NCBI RefSeq assembly: GCF_002849595.1
Contig: NZ_NRQR01000025.1
Span: 62,001-126,000, forward strand
Direction: 5' to 3'
Length of the DNA: 64,000 nucleotides
Source: Luteimonas rhizosphaerae
GTDB taxonomy: Bacteria > Pseudomonadota > Gammaproteobacteria > Xanthomonadales > Xanthomonadaceae
Under the pieces are notes generated by a model. The model did no database searches and was not told the origin of the DNA. It worked only from the letters and a program-made list of their open reading frames with translations. Positions 9,748 through 16,939 of the stretch are shown piece after piece (the first letter of the stretch is position 1; each line of letters begins with the position of its first letter). The translations under genes and the position numbers were made by a program.

Positions 9748-10430
9748 TGCTGGCTGCACACGGAGCCATCTTGGCCTCGCAGGCGCCCCCTGGGCCCGCG
9801 CAGTACGTGGGCGGAAGCGCGGTGCCATTTGCAACTGCAACCTCGCTGAATCTGGTAACGCCCGGCGCATCGACACCTGACGATCTGCTGCTTGCCTTAG
9901 TGATGCATCGATCCAATCTGACGCCGCCAGCAGGATGGAGTTTCCATGGTGAAGCTTTGTGCTCGAACTCGGCTGTACCGAGGCACTCCCTTAGCGTTTT
10001 CTCGCGCTCAGGCCTCGCGGGTGGGACGAATGTTGCGTTTGCTCTTGGGGCAGTGGGGCGAGTAGCGGGACAGATTCTGGCTTTCCGCCGCCAAGGTGGG
10101 TTGACCGTCAAGAACTTCGCGCAATCGGCAGCGAATTCCACCTCTGCAGGCAGTCATCAGACGCCTCCAGCCATCATGGCGGCAGGCGACGCAGCGTTTG
10201 CGGCGGCGACGACGATTCTGGCCGCGCCTACGGCTCCTAACACGATGGCGGTTTCATCGGGCTGGACATTGACCTCTCCGTCGACGTCGAACAACACCAC
10301 AGAACAGATTCGGTTAGGCGTTGCCATGCATCCAGGCGTGACCGCGCCGGTCACCAATGCAGCCATATTCACGGCCAATAACAGTGCTGCAGATGGTGGT
10401 TGGTGCGGCATCTCGGCGGTGGTCGGGTGA
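9744..10430 (+). CDS. Phage structural protein, likely tail fibre or decoration
   Basis: 228 residues, translationally coupled to the gene before by ATGA. Ser/Thr/Ala/Gly-rich with NTTEQIRLGVAMHPG and ADGGWCGISAVVG, similar in style to secreted or virion-surface beta proteins. GC and codon use are lower than in the flanking tail genes, which fits a rapidly exchanged host-range segment. No enzymatic motif was seen. Confidence 0.5.
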   Translation: MMLAAHGAILASQAPPGPAQYVGGSAVPFATATSLNLVTPGASTPDDLLLALVMHRSNLTPPAGWSFHGEALCSNSAVPRHSLSVFSRSGLAGGTNVAFALGAVGRVAGQILAFRRQGGLTVKNFAQSAANSTSAGSHQTPPAIMAAGDAAFAAATTILAAPTAPNTMAVSSGWTLTSPSTSNNTTEQIRLGVAMHPGVTAPVTNAAIFTANNSAADGGWCGISAVVG

Positions 10431-11050
10431 CCGCGTATCGCACCAGCCGCACTTACGGAAGTGATTTGCGCTATCGCGCCGGGTGGCGGCCTTCGATGAG
10501 CTATCGAGGCGGGCTGCCGTATCGGAATCCGCAGCTCTACCGGAGTAGCGACACGGCCGTTGCGACATCCCGACCCTCATTTGGTAGCGGCGGGCAGCTG
10601 GCCTGGCGGATTCCAAGCGTCAACACGCAAGCGGTTGCCGTGGCGCTCGAAGACGCCGATGCCGTTGGGAAGTTCGTGTCCGCCGTTATGAGCGACGTGC
10701 TTCTTGCGCGCAGGAGCGCGACATCGGTCCCACTGGCCAGCGCCAGTGCCGCCCACACTGGCGAAGCGCTTCGCTGGTCGGACGCGCCAGCGCTATGGAC
10801 ACATGCCACCGAGGTGCCCTATTCAAATCCTGAAAGCGCATGGCAGGCGGCAGCGCTGCCTTGGTCGGAAACCGCGACACGCGCTGCGGCCGCAAGCACG
10901 GCGCCGTGGCGCCGTATTTCGCCGATCGCACGCGACGCTTCCCTGCCGTGGGGCCAGTACGCCCAGCACGCGCTATCCGCCTCGCTGCTCTGGCGGGCGA
11001 TCGTCGCGCGGGGCGGCTTCATCTCGCTGCCGTGGTCTCGAACCCGGTGA
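10427..11050 (+). CDS. Phage protein of unknown function, Ser/Ala/Trp-rich
   Basis: The GTG at 10427 overlaps the previous stop (GTGA) and gives 207 residues; a GTG at 10400 in the same frame is possible but less economical. The protein is rich in Ser, Arg, Ala and Trp. The phrase LPWS recurs (two exact copies, plus SLPWG and a weaker TAPWR variant), giving a weak internal repeat. Placed among tail-tip genes, it is probably a virion component. No family recognised. Confidence 0.5.
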   Translation: MTAYRTSRTYGSDLRYRAGWRPSMSYRGGLPYRNPQLYRSSDTAVATSRPSFGSGGQLAWRIPSVNTQAVAVALEDADAVGKFVSAVMSDVLLARRSATSVPLASASAAHTGEALRWSDAPALWTHATEVPYSNPESAWQAAALPWSETATRAAAASTAPWRRISPIARDASLPWGQYAQHALSASLLWRAIVARGGFISLPWSRTR

Positions 11051-11093
11051 GCCGGGCGGCACGATCACCATCCCCATCCTTCCGGTCTACGTC

Positions 11094-12107
11094 ATGCTCC
11101 CCACAATGACCGCGGTTCGCCTGCCGGACCGCACACCGCTCCCGATGCTCAGCGCCTCCATCACCGGCGAGCTGGGCAACTGGGCCTGGTCGTTCACCGG
11201 GCCGATGTCGCGGCAGGGCCTTGCGCTGATCGACGATGGCACCGGCACGCCAACCGAGATCGAAATCACGATCAATGGGCACGTCTGGACGTTCCTGGTC
11301 GACGGCTTCGACGACATGCGCAAGTTCGGCAGCAACACCTGCCAGCTGCGTGGCCGGTCGCGCAGCGCGGCGCTGGCCGAGCCGTATGCCGCCACCCGCA
11401 CCTACAGCGAGCCGGCCGCGCGCACCGCGGCGCAGCTGGCCGCGCAGGAGATCGACGGTAGCGGCTGGACGCTGGTGTGGGATGCCGTGGACTGGCTGCT
11501 GCCGGGCGGTACGTTCGGCTACCAGGACTTGGCGCCGATCGACGCGATTGCGCAGCTGGCCAACAGCGTGGGCGCTGCCGTGCTCAGCGACGCCGAGGAC
11601 CGCACCCTGCGCGTCGCGCCGACGCACGGTGAGAGCCCGTGGAACTGGCCGGAGGCCACGCCCTACGCCGTCATCCCCGCGGCCGTGCTGACCGAGGGCA
11701 GCAGCAACTGGGTGGGCGGGGTGAACGCCAACGGCATCTACGTCTACGGGGAGAACAGCGGGACCGGCGCCCTGGTCAAGATCACCGGCACGGACGGCGC
11801 GCAGCAGCTGCCGATGGTGGTCGATCGCCTGGCGGTGACCGCCGACGCGCAGCGTGAGCGCGGGCGCGAGGCGCTGGCCAGCGCCGGCATCAAGCGCACC
11901 ATGCAGCGCACGGTGCCGCTGTTCCCGCCGCCGGCGGGCGAGGGCGACCCGGCCTTGGGCGCGGTGCCGCTGGGTGCGCTGGTGGAGATCGACGACACCG
12001 ACGACACCTGGCGTGGCCAGGTGATGGCCGTCCGTATCGACGCCCAGCGCAGCGGCCGCGCGATGACCGTCCGCCAGCACCTCACCATCGAGCGGCAGTA
12101 CCGATGA
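11094..12107 (+). CDS. Phage tail-tip / baseplate hub-like protein
   Basis: 337 residues from ATG 11094, the first start codon in the stretch that reads as real protein; no clear ribosome binding site precedes it, so the start is uncertain. It has beta-rich segments (EIEITINGHVWTFLVDGF), then an extended Ala-rich region, and ends with IDAQRSGRAMTVRQHLTIERQYR-like basic sequence. Size, order and style fit tail-hub proteins near the end of siphophage tail operons. Family not identified with certainty. Confidence 0.6.
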   Translation: MLPTMTAVRLPDRTPLPMLSASITGELGNWAWSFTGPMSRQGLALIDDGTGTPTEIEITINGHVWTFLVDGFDDMRKFGSNTCQLRGRSRSAALAEPYAATRTYSEPAARTAAQLAAQEIDGSGWTLVWDAVDWLLPGGTFGYQDLAPIDAIAQLANSVGAAVLSDAEDRTLRVAPTHGESPWNWPEATPYAVIPAAVLTEGSSNWVGGVNANGIYVYGENSGTGALVKITGTDGAQQLPMVVDRLAVTADAQRERGREALASAGIKRTMQRTVPLFPPPAGEGDPALGAVPLGALVEIDDTDDTWRGQVMAVRIDAQRSGRAMTVRQHLTIERQYR

Positions 12108-12325
12108 TCTGGCGCGACTTCGACCAGCTGCTGCCGCACGACCCGCTGCTGGTCGCGGTGGTGCTCGAGCACAACGCCGACGGCACCAGCACCGTGCAGT
12201 TCCCCAACGGCAGCACCCTGCGCGTGCGGGGGCAGGGCGTGCCGGAAGGGGGCCACGCCTTCATCCGCGCCGGCGAGATCCGCGGCCCCGCGCCGGCGGT
12301 GACGCCGGTGGAGCTGGAGGTCTGA
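12104..12325 (+). CDS. Small phage protein, possible OB-like fold
   Basis: 73 residues, coupled to the previous gene by ATGA. It reads as a short beta barrel: LVAVVLEHNADGTSTVQF, a turn, then STLRVRG and a Gly-rich loop. Such proteins commonly close tail-tip operons. About 160 bases without a clear gene follow, then the methylase, so this is probably the last gene of the tail operon. Confidence 0.5.
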   Translation: MIWRDFDQLLPHDPLLVAVVLEHNADGTSTVQFPNGSTLRVRGQGVPEGGHAFIRAGEIRGPAPAVTPVELEV

Positions 12326-12486
12326 GGGCTGACCGCCCGCAAAAAACAGGGCGCCGTGCCGACGCTGCAACGCCGGCACGACACCGCAACACACGCGATC
12401 AGCCGCGTGCAATTGGCCGAGGCCCTGCCACCCCGCGCGGGAGTGGTGGGAGCTTGGTCGAACCAATTCGCAAAGGCTGAGAAACC

Positions 12487-13281
12487 GTGTCCCAACCCAT
12501 CATTCCATGGCCGGGCGGCAAGCGCCGGCTCCTGAAACACCTGTATCCGCACTTCCCGGCGCACGAGACTTACGTCGAGGCGTTCGCGGGCGGGGCGGCC
12601 GCTCTGATGATGCGGCCGCACCCTGCGCCTCTTGAGGTGCTCAACGACATCGACGGCGATCTGGTGCGGCTGTACCGCTGCGTGCGGCACCACCTGGACG
12701 AGTTCGTGCGCAGCTTTCGCTGGTCCCTTGTCTCGCGGCAGATGTTCGAGTGGGCGAAGCTCGAGCACCCCGACACGTTGACCGATATCCAGCGGGCAGC
12801 GCGCTTCTATTACCTGCAGAAGCTGTCGTTTGGCGCCAAGGTCGAGGGGCGCAGCTTCGGCGTCGTCGCCACCGGCGCCGGGCCCAGACTCAATCTGCTG
12901 CGTATCGAGGAAGAGCTGAGCGCTGCGCATCTGCGCCTGGCGAACGTGGTGATCGAGCATCTCCCGTGGCACGAGTGCGTCGCCCGGTACGACCGTCCCG
13001 GCACGCTCTTCTATCTGGACCCACCCTACTGGGAGACCGAAGGGTACGGCGTCGACTTCCCGTTCTCGGAGTACGTGCGGATGGCCGACCTCATGCGATC
13101 GATGAAGGGCAAGGCCGTGGTCTCGATCAACGACCACCCCGCGATCCGTGAAGTCTTCGAGGGCTTCGAGCTGGTGCCGCTGCAGATCCGCTACACGATC
13201 GGCGGCGCAGCGAGTCGCGGCGAACCCGCGGGCGAGCTGATCGTCAAATCGTGGGACGACCAGCAGGTAAAGCTCATCTGA
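12487..13281 (+). CDS. dam: Phage DNA adenine N6-methyltransferase (Dam / D12 class)
   Basis: 264 residues with a GTG start. Methylates adenine N6 in DNA using S-adenosylmethionine. It shows the family signature PWPGGK near residue 7, the SAM-binding EAFAGG at 31-36 and the catalytic DPPY at 178-181. No restriction partner is encoded nearby, so it is an orphan phage methylase, probably for protection against host restriction or for packaging control. The specificity (GATC is usual) cannot be read from the sequence. It follows the tail operon after a 160-base gap. Confidence 0.93.
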   Translation: MSQPIIPWPGGKRRLLKHLYPHFPAHETYVEAFAGGAAALMMRPHPAPLEVLNDIDGDLVRLYRCVRHHLDEFVRSFRWSLVSRQMFEWAKLEHPDTLTDIQRAARFYYLQKLSFGAKVEGRSFGVVATGAGPRLNLLRIEEELSAAHLRLANVVIEHLPWHECVARYDRPGTLFYLDPPYWETEGYGVDFPFSEYVRMADLMRSMKGKAVVSINDHPAIREVFEGFELVPLQIRYTIGGAASRGEPAGELIVKSWDDQQVKLI

Positions 13282-13476
13282 GGCACACGGGCGAGGTAGG
13301 GCAATCCTGACGGTCGCGTGCGCGCAGACCCTATGGGATACGCGCCCACGCGGGCAGACGATGGATGCGCGGCCACGTGCGCGCGTTCGTCACACCCTCC
13401 GCCGGCGGCATCTGTTCCCCGGATGCCTGCCTGACCAGTGTCGATCGCCGGTCTGCGCCCAGCGCACGTGGCTGCT

Positions 13477-13683
13477 CTATCTCAGATCGAAGTGTTTGCC
13501 GATCCGTCGAAGCTCACCGTCGATCCAGGCGCGGTCGTCGACGTCGAGCCGCAGCTCGGCGATCGCGCGACACCCTTCGTCGTAGGGCGCGCGCAGCTCA
13601 TCCTCAGGTGCGCCAAGACAGGCGTGCACCAGGTTTTCCACGAGCGCGAGCAGCTCCACGCTCGGCAGCGAAATCGCAGTCAT
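13477..13683 (-). CDS. Small hypothetical protein, last gene of the SRAP operon
   Basis: 68 residues on the minus strand. Its ATG overlaps the stop of the gene before it by four bases (ATGA), so it belongs to a three-gene operon. Acidic and helical, with no membrane segment and no recognised domain. It could be a partner of the 199-residue protein, but nothing in the sequence proves this. Confidence 0.55.
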   Translation of the reverse strand: MTAISLPSVELLALVENLVHACLGAPEDELRAPYDEGCRAIAELRLDVDDRAWIDGELRRIGKHFDLR

Positions 13684-14279
13684 CGCGCTGCCGCCGGATC
13701 GAAAATGAGGTCGTCAAGTGACCGGGGCGGTATCAGACGTACCGGATCGAGCTCCATATCGAGGGGGGTCTCTCGTACGCCCTCGGCGTGCTCCCGGACC
13801 GACGCGGACAGGTCGACCCGCGCGAGCAGCGCATCCAGCTCGTGCGCCGCGGCCGTGAACTCGTCCCAGAATTCCCGGTAGGTCTTACCTCGGTGGTTGA
13901 AGCGCTCCAGCCACTCGGCGAGTTCGTCGGCCACCCGCCGCACTTCGGCGGGCAACTCGACGGGCGTCAACGCCCGCGCCGGTGACGTCTTGGCGTACCG
14001 CCTCTCGAGGTAGGTCTGCTGATCCGCCCACGTGTGGTCTGGCGTCAGATCCTCGACGTGCAGATGCAGGCCGTCGGCATCGGCACCCGCGCACGCGAAG
14101 CTGAAGCCCTCCGACGCCAGCTTGGCGTGCTCGCCACCGCTGTCCCGGTAGTCGAGCAGCGGTTTGGCGATCAGCATCTGCTCGCGCGTGAACTCCCGGA
14201 ACGTGCCCCGCTTGCGATCGAACTGGCGCGCGTGCGCGTCCATCCGGTCCACGACCGCGTGAATCTCGTCGGGCGTCAT
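13680..14279 (-). CDS. Hypothetical protein coupled to SRAP
   Basis: 199 residues, minus strand, overlapping the SRAP stop by four bases (ATGA) and the next small gene by four bases. Mostly charged helix. Two patches of aromatic and basic residues (REFTREQM near 28-35 and GKTYREFWDEF near residue 130) look alike and may be an internal repeat. No catalytic motif recognised. Tight coupling to SRAP suggests a shared role in phage DNA protection or host takeover; this is inference. Confidence 0.6.
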   Translation of the reverse strand: MTPDEIHAVVDRMDAHARQFDRKRGTFREFTREQMLIAKPLLDYRDSGGEHAKLASEGFSFACAGADADGLHLHVEDLTPDHTWADQQTYLERRYAKTSPARALTPVELPAEVRRVADELAEWLERFNHRGKTYREFWDEFTAAAHELDALLARVDLSASVREHAEGVRETPLDMELDPVRLIPPRSLDDLIFDPAAAR

Positions 14280-15202
14280 GCGGCCTCCCGGTGCTCGTAG
14301 TAGGGGTGCCGCTTGTCGTCGAAGATCGCGTAGAGCGCGGCGAGGTCGGCCGGGTCGGGGTTGAGCCAGGCGTCGAGGTGTTCGGGCCGGATGTTGATGA
14401 TGGTGCGGTCGTGGCCGGCGGCGGCCACCTCAGGTTCCGGCTCGTCGGTGATCGCGGCGAACGACAGCAGATCCGGCTCGACGCCCTTCGGGTCCGTCCA
14501 GTGCGACCACAGGCAGGCGATCAGCATCGGCTCGCCCGTGCTCGGCACGAATTCGAGCACGCGGTTCTTCCCGTCCGCACCCTCGACGTTCTCGTAGAAC
14601 CGGTCCGCGACCATTATGCCGTGCGTGTGGCCGAACTGGCCTCGCCAGAACCCCTCGAGGTTGTCGCGCCGGGCGTTGTATGTGCCCGAGTAGTCCCGGT
14701 CATACGACGACGGCTTGCCGGCAGGGCGGCACTGGTAGCGCATCGGCTTGACCACGCGCTGGCCGTCCTCCCAGACCATCACCGGCGCGTAGATACCCGG
14801 GAATACGCGCGAGTCCGATGGCTTCGCCTCGGTGCGCTTCAGGCCGGCCAGGCGCGCCTTTGCGGCCTCGACCTTATTGGTGCCGATGCGCACGTCGTCC
14901 TGGGCCTTCTTCGTGACCTTGGTCTGCAGCTTCCGCTCGGCATCGGCCACGCGCTTGCGCTGGGCGAACATCTCCTGCTCGAGCATCGCGATTGCTTCAG
15001 CGTCCGCGGCGCGTAGGCTCTCCTGCAGGTCCGGCGGCCCGATCTGCTGCAGCTCCCGGATCATCGCCCGCGGCGCCTTGGCGATCGGGTTCAAACCCTG
15101 CTTCCACCAGAACGTCTTCACGTAGGCCTTGAGGTCCATCACCGCGCCGAATTGGCGCTGGAACTGCTTGAACTCGGCGTGGACCTGGGCGGAATAGCAC
15201 AT
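14276..15202 (-). CDS. SRAP domain protein (YedK/HMCES family) with helical insert, copy 1
   Basis: 308 residues starting at the internal MCYSAQ, because the mature N-terminal Cys2 is the catalytic residue. SRAP proteins form a covalent crosslink to abasic sites in single-stranded DNA. Residues matching the active site are Cys2, NAR at 176-178, Glu204 in RFYE and His264 in HDR. The usual length is about 220; here roughly residues 30-125 are an extra helical segment rich in Lys, Glu and Gln. It heads a three-gene minus-strand operon. A near copy lies at 52207-53133 in the other element. Confidence 0.88.
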   Translation of the reverse strand: MCYSAQVHAEFKQFQRQFGAVMDLKAYVKTFWWKQGLNPIAKAPRAMIRELQQIGPPDLQESLRAADAEAIAMLEQEMFAQRKRVADAERKLQTKVTKKAQDDVRIGTNKVEAAKARLAGLKRTEAKPSDSRVFPGIYAPVMVWEDGQRVVKPMRYQCRPAGKPSSYDRDYSGTYNARRDNLEGFWRGQFGHTHGIMVADRFYENVEGADGKNRVLEFVPSTGEPMLIACLWSHWTDPKGVEPDLLSFAAITDEPEPEVAAAGHDRTIINIRPEHLDAWLNPDPADLAALYAIFDDKRHPYYEHREAA

Positions 15203-15291
15203 AGCGGGCACCGGGGCAGGGCGGAGAGGGGACGGTAATCCTGGCCGTTGGGATTCGCAGTGAATGAGACTGGCGGGCGTACCCTGCCGGC

Positions 15292-15579
15292 ATGCTCTGG
15301 ACGACCCCGCTCCCCGGTGTGGAAAAGGTGCCGACGGTCCTCGAGGTCGACGGCGTCGGCGTCGCGCGCATGATGCAGCGGGTCGACGGCAGCTGGTTCG
15401 TGCTACTGGACTACCACTACGGGTTCGACCGGCAGCGGCGCCGGGACTGTTCCAGCTACGAGACGGGCGTGCAGGGCACAGAGACGTGGGCGCGCCGGCA
15501 CATCGTCAGGCTGTTGCAGGAGTCAGCGGAGCGGCGGGCGCAGCTCGCCCTGGCGCGCTCGGCGCTGCGCCAGCCCTAA
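15292..15579 (+). CDS. Hypothetical phage accessory protein
   Basis: 95 residues, divergent from the SRAP operon with about 90 bases between starts, so both promoters probably sit there. Contains SWFVLLDYHYGFD and a Cys-Ser-Ser-Tyr-Glu patch, ending in a basic helix. No membrane segment or recognised domain. Typical of small genes near prophage ends. Confidence 0.5.
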   Translation: MLWTTPLPGVEKVPTVLEVDGVGVARMMQRVDGSWFVLLDYHYGFDRQRRRDCSSYETGVQGTETWARRHIVRLLQESAERRAQLALARSALRQP

Positions 15580-15692
15580 GCGCGCTTGCTCGCCAGGCCC
15601 GAAAGCGTCCGGTATCAATCACACGCCCCGTCCCTTATGGGTTCCATTCATATGTGGCAATGTGTCTCGCAGGGGAACGTGGGGGATAGATC

Positions 15693-16304
15693 ATGGATGT
15701 TGTAGGGCCGCGCAAACAGCGAGCGCGAGCGCGCTTTAGCACTCGTGCACGACTGTCGCTCATTGCAGCGTTTTTTTTGGTCATGTTCGCTGTCGTCTTC
15801 GCACGCTCCGCAGTTCTCGCTTTCGGTGACAACAGCGATCGAGCCAGTCTATTTGTCATGAGTCGCGAGGCTCGTAGCCTGCGTCAGTTGACGGAACATG
15901 CTGATGACCTGCGTCGGATGGCGCAGGACATCGACTCCGTTTCGCTGCGCGAAATCCGTTCCACGACGGAGCGAACGGTATCGCTTGTTGATCGAGCAAA
16001 TGCCGAGATCTCCGCTCAGATCGAAGCGTGGGAACGGACGCGCGGGAAGATTAAGCAAGACGAGCACGCTTACACTACGTTGCGTGCCCAGATCGCCGCG
16101 ACGGAGAAGCTTCAGGCGCAGGAAATTGCTCGACTTCAGCAAGCGTTGGAGGGCGCAACGTCAACGAGGCAGCGGATGCTTGAGATCCTGGTCAGCTTGA
16201 TCACGGGCGTCCTTGGTTCGATCATCGCGGCGGCACTTTTTCCGAAACTGAGCATCCGCGGCCTGAAGAAGCTTGTTCGCTGGGGCTGGTCGCCGAAGCA
16301 TTAG
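15693..16304 (+). CDS. Membrane-anchored coiled-coil protein near the prophage end
   Basis: 203 residues. A membrane segment near residues 22-45 (LSLIAAFFLVMFAVVFA) is followed by a charged coiled coil from about 55 to 150, a second membrane segment near 165-185 (LVSLITGVLGSIIAAALF) and a basic tail. No family recognised. It is the last gene before the attachment site, a position often used by genes expressed from the lysogen. A superinfection-exclusion role is possible but unproven. Confidence 0.6.
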   Translation: MDVVGPRKQRARARFSTRARLSLIAAFFLVMFAVVFARSAVLAFGDNSDRASLFVMSREARSLRQLTEHADDLRRMAQDIDSVSLREIRSTTERTVSLVDRANAEISAQIEAWERTRGKIKQDEHAYTTLRAQIAATEKLQAQEIARLQQALEGATSTRQRMLEILVSLITGVLGSIIAAALFPKLSIRGLKKLVRWGWSPKH

Positions 16305-16411
16305 TTCCCTTGCAAGCGGTCGCACGATTGTGCAGAATTCGCACCTCGCTTGGCTCGCAGGCGGATTGGTTGGCGGTTCTTCAGTAACGCATTGATTTCA
16401 CGAGTGCGTTT

Positions 16412-16459
16412 CGGATTGCAAATCCGCGTACGCCGGTTCGATTCCGACCCAGGCCTCCA
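16412..16459 (+). other. Displaced 3' half of tRNA-Cys (prophage 1 attachment site)
   Basis: The bases from the anticodon arm (CGGATTGCAAATCCG, anticodon GCA) through the T arm GGTTCGATTCC to the terminal CCTCCA match the 3' half of a bacterial tRNA-Cys. Upstream there is no acceptor 5' strand or D arm. Position 27 is T opposite C43, so the homology stops inside the anticodon stem. This is the duplicated att core left after integration into tRNA-Cys. The intact gene is expected left of the window. Confidence 0.85.
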
Positions 16460-16495
16460 TCCGGACGCGGTACGGTTCAGGATGGAATGTGTTTT

Positions 16496-16571
16496 GCGGG
16501 AATAGCTCAGTTGGTAGAGCGCAACCTTGCCAAGGTTGAGGTCGAGGGTTCGAGCCCCTTTTCCCGCTCCA
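16496..16571 (+). tRNA. tRNA-Gly (GCC)
   Basis: 76 nt including encoded CCA. Acceptor GCGGGAA pairs with TTCCCGC; D arm GCTC/GAGC; anticodon loop TTGCCAA gives GCC; T arm GAGGGTTCGAGCCCCTT. Followed by a hairpin and T-run at 16585-16610. It is the first host gene after the prophage 1 scar. Confidence 0.97.
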
Positions 16572-16584
16572 GACGTCACGAGAA

Positions 16585-16610
16585 GGCTCCGGTACCCCCG
16601 GGGTCTTTTT
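16585..16610 (+). terminator. Rho-independent terminator after tRNA-Gly
   Basis: Stem GGCTCCGG (16585-16592) pairs with CCGGGGTC (16598-16605), including two G-T pairs, around loop TACCC, followed by five Ts. It lies 13 bases after the tRNA end. Confidence 0.7.
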
Positions 16611-16829
16611 CGTTGCGCGCGTGTCGGCGTGGCGTGCGTCCGTCCATCCGTCCCGCAGCGGATATCCGCGCGTCCGGGCGCGCGTGGCCGGGTCGGCGAT
16701 GCCATCCCGCGTAGGGCGACGCGTGCGTGCACGGCGACGTCGATACGGCGGGTCGGCGTGCCACGCCGCTGTACCGGAATTCAGCCGACGGTTCCATTCG
16801 AAGGGGCGCTCAGGCAGGCTTACGCGCTG

Positions 16830-16916
16830 GCCCGGATGGCGAAACTGGTAGACGCATCGGACTTAAAATCCGCCGGCCGCGAGGCCATGCCGGTTCGATT
16901 CCGGCTCCGGGCACCA
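16830..16916 (+). tRNA. tRNA-Leu (TAA)
   Basis: 87 nt with encoded CCA. Acceptor GCCCGGA pairs with TCCGGGC; anticodon loop CTTAAAA gives TAA; a long variable arm (CCGGCCGCGAGGCCATG region) marks class II; T arm CCGGTTCGATTCCGG. It lies 23 bases before the next coding start. Confidence 0.97.
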
Positions 16917-16939
16917 TTTCTTTCGAGCTGAGGAACGCG

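Larger units (their letters stand above)
1..16459. mobile_element. Prophage 1, right part (siphophage-type tail module), integrated at tRNA-Cys
   Basis: Positions 1-12325 form an unbroken plus-strand run of tail genes with 1-4 base overlaps, including a 1246-residue tape measure. They are followed by a Dam methylase and small accessory genes. The block ends at 16412-16459, a 3' half of tRNA-Cys with no 5' half beside it, which is the usual scar of integration into a tRNA gene. The head, lysis and integrase genes and the intact tRNA-Cys must lie left of the window. No tail-sheath gene is visible, so a long flexible tail is inferred. The left boundary is unknown. Confidence 0.85.

Noticed and set aside
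10704-11093. N-terminal extension of the tail-hub gene
   Set aside because: The extension overlaps the preceding gene and is Arg/Ser/Pro noise; protein-like sequence begins at 11094.
16301-16732. Minus-strand frame over tRNA-Gly and the tRNA-Cys scar, with a GSESNRRTRICNPKR-like peptide
   Set aside because: It is the classical false protein made by translating tRNA genes in reverse.
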